From Salvator merianae (Eukaryota > Chordata > Lepidosauria > Squamata > Teiidae): a DNA stretch of 64,000 nt. The stretch covers positions 47,108,389 to 47,172,388 of the forward strand of contig QVOM02000119.1 in assembly GCA_003586115.2 (NCBI GenBank), given 5' to 3'. This document shows, in pieces, positions 34,800 through 46,018 of this stretch (position 1 is its first letter; each line of letters opens with the position of its first letter). Made by a program: the position numbers and the translations under genes. The notes beneath the pieces are model-generated. The model was not told the DNA's origin and searched no databases. It saw nothing but the letters and a program-made list of their open reading frames with translations.

Positions 34800-37602
34800 T
34801 TTAAGTGCACAATTTCCTCACAATAACCAAATCAACAGTATCCTTTCTATAAACAATCCTGATGGCTTCTTGGTTGTCCTTGCCCCGGTTGACATTTTTG
34901 TGCCATGACTTGATTCTGTCAACCTTCTCCAGGAAGTCAACACTTAAATTGTTAGGGTTCACGCTGCAAGATTGCTATGATATTGTAGGTGCCCAAATTG
35001 AATAACAGATTAATTAATGCAACTCATTCATATGTTTAGGAAAGCCTGAATATGTTACTCAACTCCCTTGTTTAACCCTTTTTCCCACCAGAACAGTCCA
35101 TTTTCACACCTGACCAAAGGTAGGTTTTGGGTATAAGATTAGGTGCCCTTGTCCATTCACCATTTTTGGTCATCTCAAAATCCATTACATCTTTGTCTGC
35201 TGCTGGGTCCACTGGATTGCTTCTGCAACAAGAGCTGAACTCCATCATGAACTTTGTGTGCTATGTATGCTTGGGTCCCAGAGAGCTGCAGACTAACTAC
35301 TTTACTGAAATTGTCCTGGAGACAAGGCTTGAATTCACTTTCCCCTCCTTGCTGTGTACTGTGGAGTCAAGCAACTTGATCTCCTCATGTACCATTGCCA
35401 CCAAGGCAAGGGTTAATTGCGGGTCAGTGTATAATTGGACTTACTTGATATCTTGCGATGACATATGTCTTCGGAGGCAAGAAAGACTGATTAACACACT
35501 GATTTCCATGACCCTATACCTCACTTCACTGGTACTGGTACTGATGGGAAGCTCATCAGGACGCTGGTACCTCTGCCTCCCCTTAAGCTTGTTGCATCTG
35601 ACCTGTTAGCTTGTCTGGGTATGTCTGAGTATTTCTACTTTCTTACTTTTGTTCATCACTCCATCTACCCTAAAAGGATTTCCCCTCACTTTGCTTTCTC
35701 TTCAGTTTGCCTTAGACAATCTCTTCCTTTAACCCTGCTCCCCCTTTTCTTCTTTTTCTTTTTTGTTTAGTTAAAGAAACTCTTTCTTCTGGTGAAAAGG
35801 GGATTGTTTCCTGGCACAATCATGCCAATTCATTGTGAGGGCACAACTGATAAGTCAGTGTGTGGGGAGCAGCAATTGATATTCAAGCTAAGGAATCACA
35901 GGGGAAGGGTTCATTGCACTGAAAGGTCCCCACCCATGGTACCACACCTTCCCAATTGCAAAAGTGTTTGGAACCAAGCCTTATTCTGTCAGCTCTTGCC
36001 TAGTGTCAGCACTACACATACACACAAACACACATACAGAGGTTAACACAGGGGAAAGGCTACATCTGGGATGAAATCCAACAGAAATGACTGAGCCTGG
36101 GAAAGGGACAAAGATGGCAGCACAGTTGACCAAGAAATAAATTTTAATTGCTTAGGAAAATTCCCACGCAACATGCTTTGCTGAGCTCTCTATTTCACTT
36201 TGCTTCATCATGCATTCCACTGCTTGGCTTCAGTTAGGAGACAATGAAAAGCTTTTTCCTGGTTCTATTTCCCTCTACTTGCTAAAAGTTACAAGTTGCC
36301 ATTTGACTATTTTGCCCAGGCTCAAAGTGTTTTCTTGTTGCCGCTTACTTTTATCATTGTCATTTGCTTTGTAATAAAGTTATTTCCTGTGAGGTTTTTG
36401 AAACTTTAATGAAGAAATTTTGTATCAAGATAAATCAAGTCTCTCTCCCTCCCTTGGGATTGTCTCCAATCCATTAGTAGTTAAAGCAAACCAGTAGTCC
36501 ATGCAAATCCTGCGAGTTTGCAGGAATGCTGCTAACACATATCTATAGTAGTCCAAAATAATTTTGTAAAAGGGCATTATAATAATAGCATCTGAGTTTT
36601 CAATATCATTTTTTAAATTATCCCTAACATTCTATGACCTTTTTAGAGTGGATACACATTGTGCTGACCATCCTTCCAATATAGCTCCTTGTTCTCAAGC
36701 TGACCAACCAAATGTGTGTGGGAAGCCCTCATTAATACAGTTCTTACTCATAGTCCCCAACAGCTGATCTTCCTGAGCCATGCCACCTCCAATATCAGCC
36801 TACACTTCCCCAAAATTGGCAGTACCATCATTTGCAAAGATACATTTGGCACTAATCATGTACCTTTCTGGTACTCTGCTTATGAGTACCAGTATGTGCA
36901 ATTGTCCCTTGCTAAAATATAGCAGAGACTAGCTCCTATACCAGGCAATTGTTGATTGCTAATAGGTTATTTTTTGTCTTGTTCTTTTGATTGTTAAATA
37001 CCTTGGAATTAAAAATCAAGGGTAGTATATAACCAATTATAAATGAATTCATCAATATTTACAGTCCTACACAGTTGCCAGGATTAATAGCCACTGATAA
37101 CCCTGTTCTCTAGGGATTTGTCTAATACAATCCTGAAAAAGATATAAAAAAAGCAAAGCACCCAAAGTGAAGCAAAAAGCAAGGTAAATGTATTTTAACT
37201 AATGACTCGACACATTTCAGCAAAATCCTTTGTCAAGTTCTAAACAAACATAGATAAAATTCAATACCCAGTAAAATAGCTTACATTCACTAAAAACATT
37301 TTAAAAACATTTTAAACTTACATCAGTGAAGTGATTGATCAACATTCATGCCCTTCCCAGTCCCTGTGGTTACTTACCTGCTTTCTGCTAATATTATAAA
37401 AATCATCACATTTTATGGCAGCAAGTGCAGAGTTTAACTGCCTTCCTTGCCTGCCCTGACTTTTTCAACTTGAAGTTCTCATTCTTTCTTTCATTCATTC
37501 ATTCCTTGGACTCTCCATGTTTAAATCCCCCTTTTCCTAGAAAAGCCCAACCAGGGGGGAGGGTGACAACCCACCATCATAATCCAAAAGGTATCAAACA
37601 CA
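34800..37602. other. Long unassigned stretch, no gene seen
   Basis: It contains a 160-codon plus frame (35127-35609) with Leu-rich, possibly membrane-like segments but no domain I recognise. 36985-37040 resembles a decayed LINE tail. A CA-rich run lies at about 36013-36035. An unrecognised old retroelement between 35100 and 36400 cannot be excluded. Confidence 0.4.
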
Positions 37603-37819
37603 GGCTGCATCCACATGCATTTAAAAGTAGCTCAAAAGCAGCCTCAAGGTGTGAGTGTGTAGTAATTAGTGCTCCCCTCCCACCTCTAATTCACATTAAA
37701 TGCCAGGAGATACATTTTCTGGCCTTGGATTAGAGGTGGGAAAAGACACTATTATGGGGCAGCTCCCACATCTAAAGACTTTGGGACCTTTTCACTTTTA
37801 ACTACATGTGGATGCAGCC
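37603..37819. mobile_element. MITE with GGCTGCATCCACATG ends
   Basis: The left end is GGCTGCATCCACATGCATTT. The right end in reverse complement is GGCTGCATCCACATGTAGTT, followed by AAAAGT on both sides. Internal inverted blocks (CACCTCTAAT, ATTAGAGGTG) make it partly foldback. ACA lies directly outside both ends, a possible 3-bp target duplication. The tip resembles 4043-4182. Confidence 0.78.
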
Positions 37820-39791
37820 ACAAAGTATCTAAAAGCATAATCAGCAGTATAATACATCATAAAATTATCACCAGTAATATCTCTTAAAACATGTGGCAAA
37901 TTATAATCTTATCTTGCCCCATCATGGTAGTGTAAAGAAACATTCAAAATGCTTTCAGTGTCAGGGCTGCATTGGCTTCTGTAGCCAGAAAATTTCATCA
38001 CCCTTACCCACTTTCTGCATTCAGGTGTTTTTTTTTATATACACTCTACTTCACTAGCCCTTTTTTCTTTAAAAAAAAAAACCACAGCTATAAAGTTTCA
38101 AACAGTGTGTTTTTTATACATATGATTTGCTCCATTTGAGGTCCTAGCCAACTTCCTATCTCTAATAAAAATGATTTATTATCCATCTTTATGGTTTGGT
38201 CAACATGTTATTCTTCCTCCTTTTTTGCCACTCTTATTGTCTGTTTGTATTTCTTTCACCAAAGTCTGCATTCCCTTTTATTTTCTTCATTTTGGCAAGT
38301 ATTTCCATTTCAGAAGGAAGATTTCTTTTCTGTCACAGCTCTCTTGACTTGACTTATCAGGTGCCCAGCACCTCCATGAATATGGTAATATCATTGTTTT
38401 TAATAATCAACAAACATTTTAGATGTGAGTGGGGAATTTTGATTTTGATTTTGATTTTCACTTTCAACTTCCTTCTTACCAGATCACATTTGAAGTAACT
38501 GTACTATACCTTTTTTCCCCCTTATCTACCCACTTTTACATGCAGAAACTGATGGCCTGGTGCACCTGTGTCACATTGTAGGAGTTTTTCAAGTTGGAGC
38601 TTGTTGCTGTAGATGTCTCTATCTACAGCAGGTCTTGTTGCACCATGCCTGATGGCAAAACGTCTGCTTCAACAAAATCCAGCATGGAGATCTCCTGCAA
38701 TGCAAAACTTTAACCCTGAGCTACAGATGCTTTCTACTGTGGCAAGGTACAGACTGTTCCTGATCAGATCGTACCAAGTACTAAATGTCATGGATGAGAA
38801 GGAGGAAGAAGAAGATTTTATGATCCTCAGAAGCACTAAGGTTTTATTATTCCAGAAGATTTTTTTAAAAAAATACATAAATTAAAATTGGGGGATCAAA
38901 ATCTGCTCTTGGCCCTCTTTGGTCTGAAATAAAAAAATCCAGACTGCACTAGATTAATTAATTGAACCTATGTCTTTTCTGAGATTATTCTTGGCACATC
39001 ATATTTAGAAGGCAATTCACACCACAGTCTGTGCTATCACATATTCTAAAACTTCATGGATATTTTATGTCCCTATTATACTAAGAGAGCAGCACTGCCA
39101 ACAGGAATTCTGTGCACTATGGATGCCATATGTCTCCATCAGCCTAATGTATTCTTAATGGCAAACTCCTGTTGAGAGAAATCTGTACACTGGGCTTGGA
39201 CATTCTGTCTAGAATCAAAAATTTTGTTTAGATTTTTCTTGAATCTTGCCTTATCCATGCATCTTTAGAGTAATCTTGCTATGTATGACAAACTATGTTT
39301 ATTAAGATTTCTGTTGACATCTTGAAACATAGCCCATTAAACCTTCATATCTAGACTTGGTTCTAAAGCAGGTCAGCTGAATACATTCCCAAGTCAAGTT
39401 CGACTCCTGGTTTTTTTTAAAAAAAATACTTATTATACAAAATCAAAACAAATTAAAATAATTCATTAAAGATCCCCTAACTCCCTTGGTGAAGCCACCT
39501 CCCTAGCCTAAACTAACACATATGGAAGGTTATTAATACCTGATTTCTTTCCTGGTCACTCCCTGCTTCCTTCACCAAATATTCCACCATCCCCTTTCAT
39601 TTTCCTCTCAAATCTCCATCTACTGCTTGCCCTTCTAACCTTAATCTATTGTTACTTAATATTTGAAACTTCATTGCATCTAGGAAATACTACCTCAATT
39701 TTTCCAGTGTGCTCGACACCATTTGACCATACACACCCATTGAAACAGTTATCTTGGCAACAGTTTTGTCATTGGCCTGTTCCAGATATAA
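37820..39791. other. AT-rich sequence, no gene seen
   Basis: No exon or clear repeat. 39380-39412 ('cattcccaagtcaagttcgactcctgg') resembles 63036-63060 and may be a scrap of a dispersed SINE-like repeat. Confidence 0.45.
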
Positions 39792-40283
39792 GCCCTTTTT
39801 ACATGAGCCCCTAAACAGAATTTCTACATAGTTCTAGGCTACATAGATCAGCACGCTAATACAGATCTATGTGGCCACACCCACCACTGGAATGTTTGAT
39901 TCTGCTTTCAATGGAGCTTAATCCCAGTCAGAAGCTCCTGATTGGGAATACTGGTAGCCACAAATTATGACTACCAGGTGAACCAGTGTACCCTAATCCC
40001 AAACAAGAAGTGCTATGCAGAGGCATCCCTCCATGTTCAGGGCTAAAGTCTTGGAACTTTTGTTCCTAGCCCTTGAAGGCCTCCATGTCCAGCCTCAAAG
40101 CATGCATGTGCTTTGAGTCCATTTTGTTGTGGTGTGGGCTGATCGAGATTAGTGTCACTGTGTGGACAGAACTGATCTCGCCCATGCCATTCTGTGTCCA
40201 GGGTCAGTGGGCCTGGCAATCAGTGGGTTGGGTTATTCCAGACCCACTGATCGTGACTGAAGACAGGCATGTGCAGAAAAAGC
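39792..40283 (+). mobile_element. TIR transposon, subfamily A, decayed ends
   Basis: The left end is GCCCTTTTTACATGAGCC and the right end is ATGTGCAGAAAAAGC. The interior matches 46231-46701 in inverse orientation: 'tagatcagcacgctaatacagatctatg', 'gactaccaggtgaacca', 'caaacaagaag', 'gaggcatccctc' and 'ccactgatc'. The flanking 5-mers do not match. Confidence 0.65.
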
Positions 40284-40566
40284 AATATGCTTGGGAGTGA
40301 ATCTGGTATCTTCTGAATAATAAAGAAATGAATTACGGCTGAGGTATAGCAGCAGAGCACACTAAATCTGAACAATGTATAGAAAAAAGATCCGTATCTT
40401 TGATCTACAACTGTCAGACATAGAAATATATCCCAAAACAAAAAGCTTGTTTCTGTTATCATTCTTTTCAAGCTTTGAGATTAGCTTTCTCAGATAGCAC
40501 TAATTCTCAGCATTCAAGATCAGAGAATGAGATAGTTTTCAATTTTGCTCTTTACATATGTAGACA

Positions 40567-40568
40567 TA

Positions 40569-40617
<49 letters not shown>
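40567..40617. repeat. (TA)n microsatellite
   Basis: About 25 TA dinucleotides, almost uninterrupted. Confidence 0.95.
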
Positions 40618-40620
<3 letters not shown>

Positions 40621-40945
40621 AGCTTTCTAGCCAGATCTGTGTTCAAAGATCCCAAAGTGGTTACATGATAAAAAGAATGGAAACATTTTTTAAAAATAAG
40701 CAAAGTTTGCTAGAAACAGGGCCCTGACATGTTCAATTGTACTAATCTCTGGGCACAAGTATTCAAGGAGTTAGGAGCACACGGTTGATGGAGAAAGCAA
40801 GCCTCTGGCCAGAATCCCCTCTTTGATTTCTGTGAATTGCATTTTGATGCAACACTGATCCAAACACTGTTTAGAGAGAGATTCACTTCTTCTGTTCTGC
40901 CACAGCTGCTTTTAGGTACATATACATGTGTTCCAACCCTACAAA

Positions 40946-41001
40946 TATCTATCTATCTACCTACCTACCTACCTACCTACCTACCTACCTATCTATCAAT
41001 T

Positions 41002-41036
<35 letters not shown>

Positions 41037-41037
41037 T
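40946..41037. repeat. Compound microsatellite (TATC)n(TACC)n(TATC)n then (TTTA)n
   Basis: TATC units flank a block of about eight TACC units (40946-40996). A short AT spacer is followed by about ten TTTA units (40999-41037). The TTTA part abuts an L2-type tail on its right. Confidence 0.92.
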
Positions 41038-41125
41038 ATCCTGCACTATTGCCAGAGGTCTCAGGGTGGATCACATGACTATATACATAACTATTTAGAC
41101 AAACATTCAGATAAAGATTGAATTC
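41038..41125 (-). mobile_element. L2-type LINE 3' tail fragment
   Basis: 'tatcctgcactattgccagaggtctcagggtggatcacatgac' matches the tail layout of the copies at 22330 and 60070, here truncated after about 90 bases. The neighbouring (TTTA)n is its expanded 3' repeat. Confidence 0.6.
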
Positions 41126-41324
41126 GGCATCACATAAAGGTCTATTGAGTTCAACATAACTTTCTTCTGAATAGACATATACAAGGCTACATTTTTAGGT
41201 AGAGCGTGGTCTTGGACCATGTCTGTACATGTCTATACTCCTGGACCATTCATACTCATCAGCCAATTTTGTGTAGGGAAAGCATAGAATCCAGTCAGTC
41301 ACAGTTTCTGTCATGGTTTCTTTC

Positions 41325-41737
41325 GGCCTTTTTGCATTGCAGGGTCCTAATTATTTACCTGAAGCAAGCTACTGGCATTTGTGGTGCCGATCCTGACCAT
41401 GGCAGCAGCCAGGAAGCATCCAGCCACTGCCATGGCAACCAGCAGGCACATGCAGGCACATGCAGACACAATTAGTCCATCACACAGGCGGAATCGGATG
41501 ATAGTGCAGACATGATCAGTCCATTGCACTGGCCCAGATGCTGCGAGCCCAACTAAGTCCAAATGCACCTTACCAGAAGCTGGATACCAGCTCCCAGTAA
41601 GATTGTGGAGCACAAATTAGTGCTCCACACGTAGTAGTGATCAGGAGCAGCTTTAGCTCATTCCCAGCCACTTGGACCTCTGCAAGGTGCAGACGCACTT
41701 GACTAGCAAGTGTTCTAGCAGCACATGCGAACATGCC
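41325..41737 (-). mobile_element. Degraded TIR transposon, TTTTTGCAT tip
   Basis: The left end is GGCCTTTTTGCATTGCAGG and the right end is CATGCGAACATGCC. The interior has 'ctactggcatt', 'actgccatggcaacc', 'agctggataccagctcccagtaag' and 'gctccaca...gtagtagtgatcaggagcagc', shared with 50248-50600 (opposite order) and 12798. Flanks CTTTC and CATTA match only partly. Confidence 0.55.
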
Positions 41738-42566
41738 CATTAAGTCATGCCTACCCAGATACCCAACCATTTGCCTCTGTAGAATGCTTGGGCAACCAGG
41801 CAAAAAAACATGGAGTGCCAGCTGGTGTGTGCAGGTGTAAATTGGTGAATAACACATTAGTCTCTGTCTCGTCAATCACATAGGATGATGAGAACCGGAA
41901 TATGACCTCAGAAGGCTTGGAAACTATTTTTTTATGTCATGAAGAAGAACTCTGTAAAACTCTTGTCACCAGGACCTATGCATGTACATGTTTCCTCCAA
42001 CCTAGACAGCACATCATGGAAGGCAGGTGAGCCTTGCACAGACTTTGTGCAACGTGCTTTTGAATGAACTCTGACATGTGAAAGATAAAGTATATCTTCT
42101 ACCTTTTCATATTGCAAAACATCTAGTTCCATGAAAGATAAAACACAGTCCTCCTGGTGGCATCCAGCAGATCATTTTGTGAGCAAAAAAATCCAAAACA
42201 AAATCCACACTTAGGAATAGTGCTGACATAGTTTTATAGTACAACATCTGTGATACAATTCAGCTTGAAGTCTCCTTACATATAAACATTACTTTTCTTC
42301 TCCTGGAGTTCTGTGAAAAGCAATCTTGGTATTACTGTCAACCATGGTAAAAGTAATCTAACAAATATCCTCTGTGCTTACCTTTTTATTAGTGTTTCAG
42401 CAGCAATGCTATATACTGCAGTTATGGTTGAGATAGCCATTCCATTCTAAGCTGCTGTTTTCAAGGCTCACAATTTTCTTTTAAAAAATTGCCTTTTGTA
42501 CTGAAATTTGTTGTGCCTGGTCAGCCTAACAATGGTTTGAAGACTACGCACACATGTGTGTGTATG
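41738..42566. other. Unassigned sequence, no gene seen
   Basis: No exon recognised. The minus frame at 41570-41875 overlaps the transposon above. Confidence 0.5.
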
Positions 42567-42599
42567 AAAGAGAGAGAAAGAGAGAGGGAGGGAGGGAGG

Positions 42600-42687
<88 letters not shown>

Positions 42688-42690
42688 GAG

Positions 42691-42777
<87 letters not shown>

Positions 42778-42779
42778 AA
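42567..42779 (+). repeat. Compound purine microsatellite (GGGA)n(GA)n(GAAA)n
   Basis: A 213-bp uninterrupted purine run: GA/GAAA and GGGA words to about 42604, about 36 GA units to about 42676, then about 25 GAAA units. The Arg/Glu- and Ser/Leu-repeat frames of 79-127 codons over it are artefacts. Confidence 0.97.
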
Positions 42780-43198
42780 ACATGCAGGATGATTTTGAAA
42801 AAAGTATCCTAAATATCCATATATACAGAAAGAAGAGGATCTGATTGACATTTCATTTCACATTATACTCATATTACATTGCATGATAGTTAATCCAGGT
42901 TAGTACAGCTAGGAAAATAAATATAATTTTCTTTGACCAAAACTGTTCTGTTGATCCACAGCTTCTCTGCCTCCCTGCCTTCAGTCTCCAAGTCTACAGG
43001 TATAACATCATCAGACCATTCTTTGGCTCCTAATTCACCAGTAGCTCTCTTTTCCATTCTCCAATCACTGAACCTATACCCTTACCTGTCTTCTTGGGAT
43101 TGGTCCCAACCCAACGCCTCCAATTCTACTTGCCAATCACAACCTAGCAATAGCAATTGTACAGCATGCTTCTGCTGCCATTGCTTGTAACACCAATC
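42780..43198. other. Unassigned sequence
   Basis: No gene or repeat recognised. Confidence 0.45.
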
Positions 43199-43445
43199 TT
43201 TAAAAAGGATCCAGGAGTGATCCAGAAGTTACAAACCAGTCTGTTTAACATCAGTTCCAGGTAAGGTGATAGAAACCTTCATTAAAGATAAAATTAGTGA
43301 ATAGAGAGAGGGGCAAGCACTGCTGAAGAAAAATAGCATGGCTTCTGCAAGGGTTAATCAAGACTTACTGACTTGTTAGAATTACTAACAAGTGTCAATA
43401 AGCTCATGGATAAAGATGATCCAGTTGACATTCTATCTACATTTC

Positions 43446-44121
43446 TGCATAGACATTGCCTACCTACATCTACATCGTTTTGGCTTTTCTTAGATAGAGA
43501 TAATTTGGCCACAGTAATCTATGACTTGTAACCTTCAGATTAAACTATTGTAATGCACTCTTCATGGGACTACCCTTGAAAATGACTTGAACTAGTAAAG
43601 AATGTAGCAGCTTGACTGCTGATGGGAGCTTCTGGCCAGACACACATCATACTGGTCCTGAAAGGTCTGCACTAAATGGCTATTGGGGTGCTAATGCTAA
43701 CATAAAAAGGCCTAACATGCTTGGGTCCCAGCTATCTAAAGAACTGTCTTACCCCATGTAGACCTGTCCAAGATCTCAAGGAGAGGGCCTTCTTGTAGTT
43801 CCTCCTCTTTCAGAAGTACAGGGGGTAGGGACACACAAGAGGGCCTTTTCTGTGATGACTCCCAATCTTCAGAACAACCTCCCTCTAGAGATTCACCAGG
43901 CACTTACATTGTATGGTATCTGGCACCTGGTTAAAAAATATCATTTCACCCAGGTTTTGATGCTTAGCTTCCTCTGAGTGTTGCCCTGCCAAGGAGGGAG
44001 AAAAGGAGGGTTTAAAACATGTTTTATTTTATATATTTTATATCTTTATTATTGTGACCCACCCTGAAACCTTTGAATGAAGAGCAAGATATAAATTCTT
44101 AAATAAATAAATAAAAATAAG
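43446..44121 (+). mobile_element. L2 LINE 3' part inserted in the old CR1
   Basis: 43525-43587 translates to LVTFRLNYCNALFMGLPLKM, matching the RT-tail motif of L2 ORF2. It continues with the region encoding 'GPSYLKNCL' and the EGPSCSS/PFLCDDSQSSEQPPSRDSPG-like C-terminal part in shifting frames. It ends with a tail at 44045-44121 finishing in (AAAT)n. TATCTACATTTC (43434-43445) and TATCTAGTATTTC (44122-44134) flank it, a probable diverged target duplication. Confidence 0.75.
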
Positions 44122-44256
44122 TATCTAGTATTTCAGAAAGCTTTTGATAATAAGAAGGCAGGTTCTGTCTTGGTTTGGTAACTGACTAAAAGACAGGAAA
44201 CATAGAGTAGTTATAAATGGACAGTTCTCAAAATGGAAAGAATTAAAAGAGTCAAC

Positions 44257-44872
44257 AGTGTGATGCAGCTGCAAAAAAGGCAAATACCATCCTGGGCTGT
44301 ATCAAGAGGAGTATAGAGTCTAGATCACGAGAAGTAATTGTCCCACTTTACTCTTCCTTGGTCAGACCTCATCTGGAGTATTGTGTCCAGTTCTGGGCAC
44401 CCCAGTTTAAAAAAGACATTGACAAACTGGAACAAGTTCAGAGAAGGGCGACCAAAATGGTGAGTGGTCTGCAAACCATGTCCTACAAGGAACGGTTAAA
44501 GGACCTAGGAATGTTTAGCCTGCAGAAGAGAAGACTGAGAGGAGACATGATAGCTGTTTTCAAGTATCTGAAGGGCTGTCACAGTGCAGAAGAATTGGCC
44601 CTATTCTCAGTTGCGCAAGAAGGAAGGACTAGAAACAATGGGATGAAAATTCAAGGGAAATACAGGCTAGATATTAGGAAAAACTTCCTGACCGTAAGGG
44701 CAATCAGTCACTGGAACAGGTTGCCACAGGAGGTGGTGGGCTCTCCTTCACTGGAGATCTTCAAGGAAAGGCTGGACAGATATCTGTCTGGGATGCTTTA
44801 GTGATTCCTGTATTGAGCAGGGGGTTGGACTCGATGACCCTGGAGGTCCCTTCCAACTCTATGATTCTATGA
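44257..44872 (+). mobile_element. Young 5'-truncated CR1 LINE with intact 3' end
   Basis: It begins near 'tgatgcagctgcaaaaaagg' and ends with the CR1 hallmark 'ggttggactcgatgaccc...ccttccaactctatgattctatga'. The reading frame is open from 44262 to the stop at 44801, followed by a ~70-bp 3' UTR. It is inserted into the old CR1 between pieces 2 and 3. No long target duplication is seen, as is usual for CR1. A GTG microhomology sits at the left junction. Confidence 0.85.
44262..44801 (+). pseudogene. CR1 ORF2 C-terminal fragment (5'-truncated)
   Basis: The 179 sense codons start [19 protein letters not shown] and continue through [20 protein letters not shown], the thumb/C-terminal part of CR1 reverse transcriptase. 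The fragment ends with [22 protein letters not shown] and a stop. No in-frame stop or shift is present, so it is recent. The endonuclease domain and the RT catalytic palm are missing because of 5' truncation, so it cannot be an active element. Intact CR1 ORF2 proteins are several times longer. It has no host function that I can infer. Confidence 0.85.
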
Positions 44873-45429
44873 AAAAGTAGGATCCTCTAAGGTTCAGAAT
44901 TGGGAAAATGCTTGTTTATTTATTCATAAGTGATCTATAAGTAGGGTAAGTAGCGAGATAACAAATTTTGCTGACAATACCAAATTATTCATGGAAGTGA
45001 TTATTAAGTCCTCCAAAGGGACCTCTTGGCATTAGGTAAGTGGGCAACCAAGTGGTAAATGCACTTCAGTCTTATTAAGTGCAAGGTGGTGCACATTTGG
45101 GCAAAAACAACAACAGCAACAACAAAAACCAATTTCACCTCTAAATTAATGGGTTCTGAGCTTTTTGTGACAGACCAGGAAGGGAACCTGAAGGTTCTGG
45201 TGGATAGCACAATGAAGGGGTCAACCCAGTGTGCAGTGATAAAAGCAAATTCAATGGGATAATAGAGAAGGGAATAGAAAATAAAACTGCAAGCATCATT
45301 GTGCACATTTGGAATATTATGTACAATTCTGGCCACCACACCTCAGAAGGGACATTGTGGAACTGGAAAAAGTGCACCCCAGCTGCACCTGCTAATGGGT
45401 TCATACTATATGCATGTCCTGGTCAAAAG

Positions 45430-46018
45430 TCTCTGCAAAGGTCTAAGGCAATATTCACGTATAGCATCTTGTATTTACTTCTCTTTCAGGCTGACTGTGC
45501 ATTGAATCATAACACCAAATAGCCCTTCACCATGTGCTGAGGCTGCCAAATGCCCAGCCTAAATGTACTGGGGCCAGTTGGCACAATGTTAATTATGCAC
45601 TTATACAAGGTCAATCACTCCAGAATTTGCAAGCCTGTTTAAGGATGTTGCTAACAGCAGGGCAGCAAGAACAAGCTCCGCTTTCTAAACAGTCCTCATC
45701 AGAAACTGCTGACAGCTGTGTGTGTGGGTGTGGCAGACCTTGGCATTTCTCCTCTAGTCTGACTGAACATCTCAATCTTTGTTTAGCCTGTCGATGTTCA
45801 GCCAAACCCAGGGACACCTCAGTACTGTCTGCCTCTGCGGCAGCACCACATGGCTCCCCTTCCAGAGGCTCTGATCCTGGGGCCACTGCTCACCCACCTC
45901 AGCAGGTACTGAGTCAGGATCAGGGGGCATCTGTTCCTCAGGTTCTGATTCAGCATATTCAAGGCCTGAGTCCTCAGGCTCTGAGTCAGAGTCTGAAAGG
46001 GAGGTAGACATGACAGTA
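45430..46018 (-). mobile_element. Possible LTR-like remnant with an acidic coding stretch
   Basis: On the minus strand it could start TGTCATGTCTACC (46018 region). The frame ending near 46038 encodes LSDSDSEPEDSGLEYAESEP, a Ser/Asp/Glu/Pro-rich stretch. The far end carries 'aagtaaatacaag', vaguely polyadenylation-like. I could not find matching flanks or a terminal CA pair. It may instead be another dispersed repeat. Confidence 0.3.

Larger units (their letters stand above)
43199..45395 (+). mobile_element. Old CR1 LINE ORF2 remnant, split in three
   Basis: Three pieces are collinear with CR1 ORF2: 43199-43445 (peptide words like YKPVCLTSVPGKVIETFIKDKI), 44122-44256 (FQKAFD, LTKRQET) and about 44873-45395 (FADNTKLF, ARWCTFG, NSMG-type region, LEYYVQFWPPHLRRDIVELEKV). 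Together they run through the reverse-transcriptase domain. The frame is broken by stops and shifts, and the RT box reads FADN where active enzymes have two aspartates (FADD), at 44967-44978. The gaps are filled by the L2 and the younger CR1. It is a dead copy. Confidence 0.8.

Noticed and set aside
40920..41040. CRISPR-like or satellite array
   Set aside because: Simple tetranucleotide microsatellites with no spacers.
42468..42851. Ser/Leu- and Arg/Glu-repeat proteins
   Set aside because: Translations of the GA/GAAA microsatellite.
44358..44801. Possible host gene with a conserved-looking protein
   Set aside because: The sequence is CR1 ORF2 C-terminus with a CR1 3' end. The apparent start is an internal TTG, and the frame is already open from 44262.
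45534..46007. 157-codon plus frame
   Set aside because: It overlaps opposite-strand acidic frames in a likely repeat, with no recognised domain.
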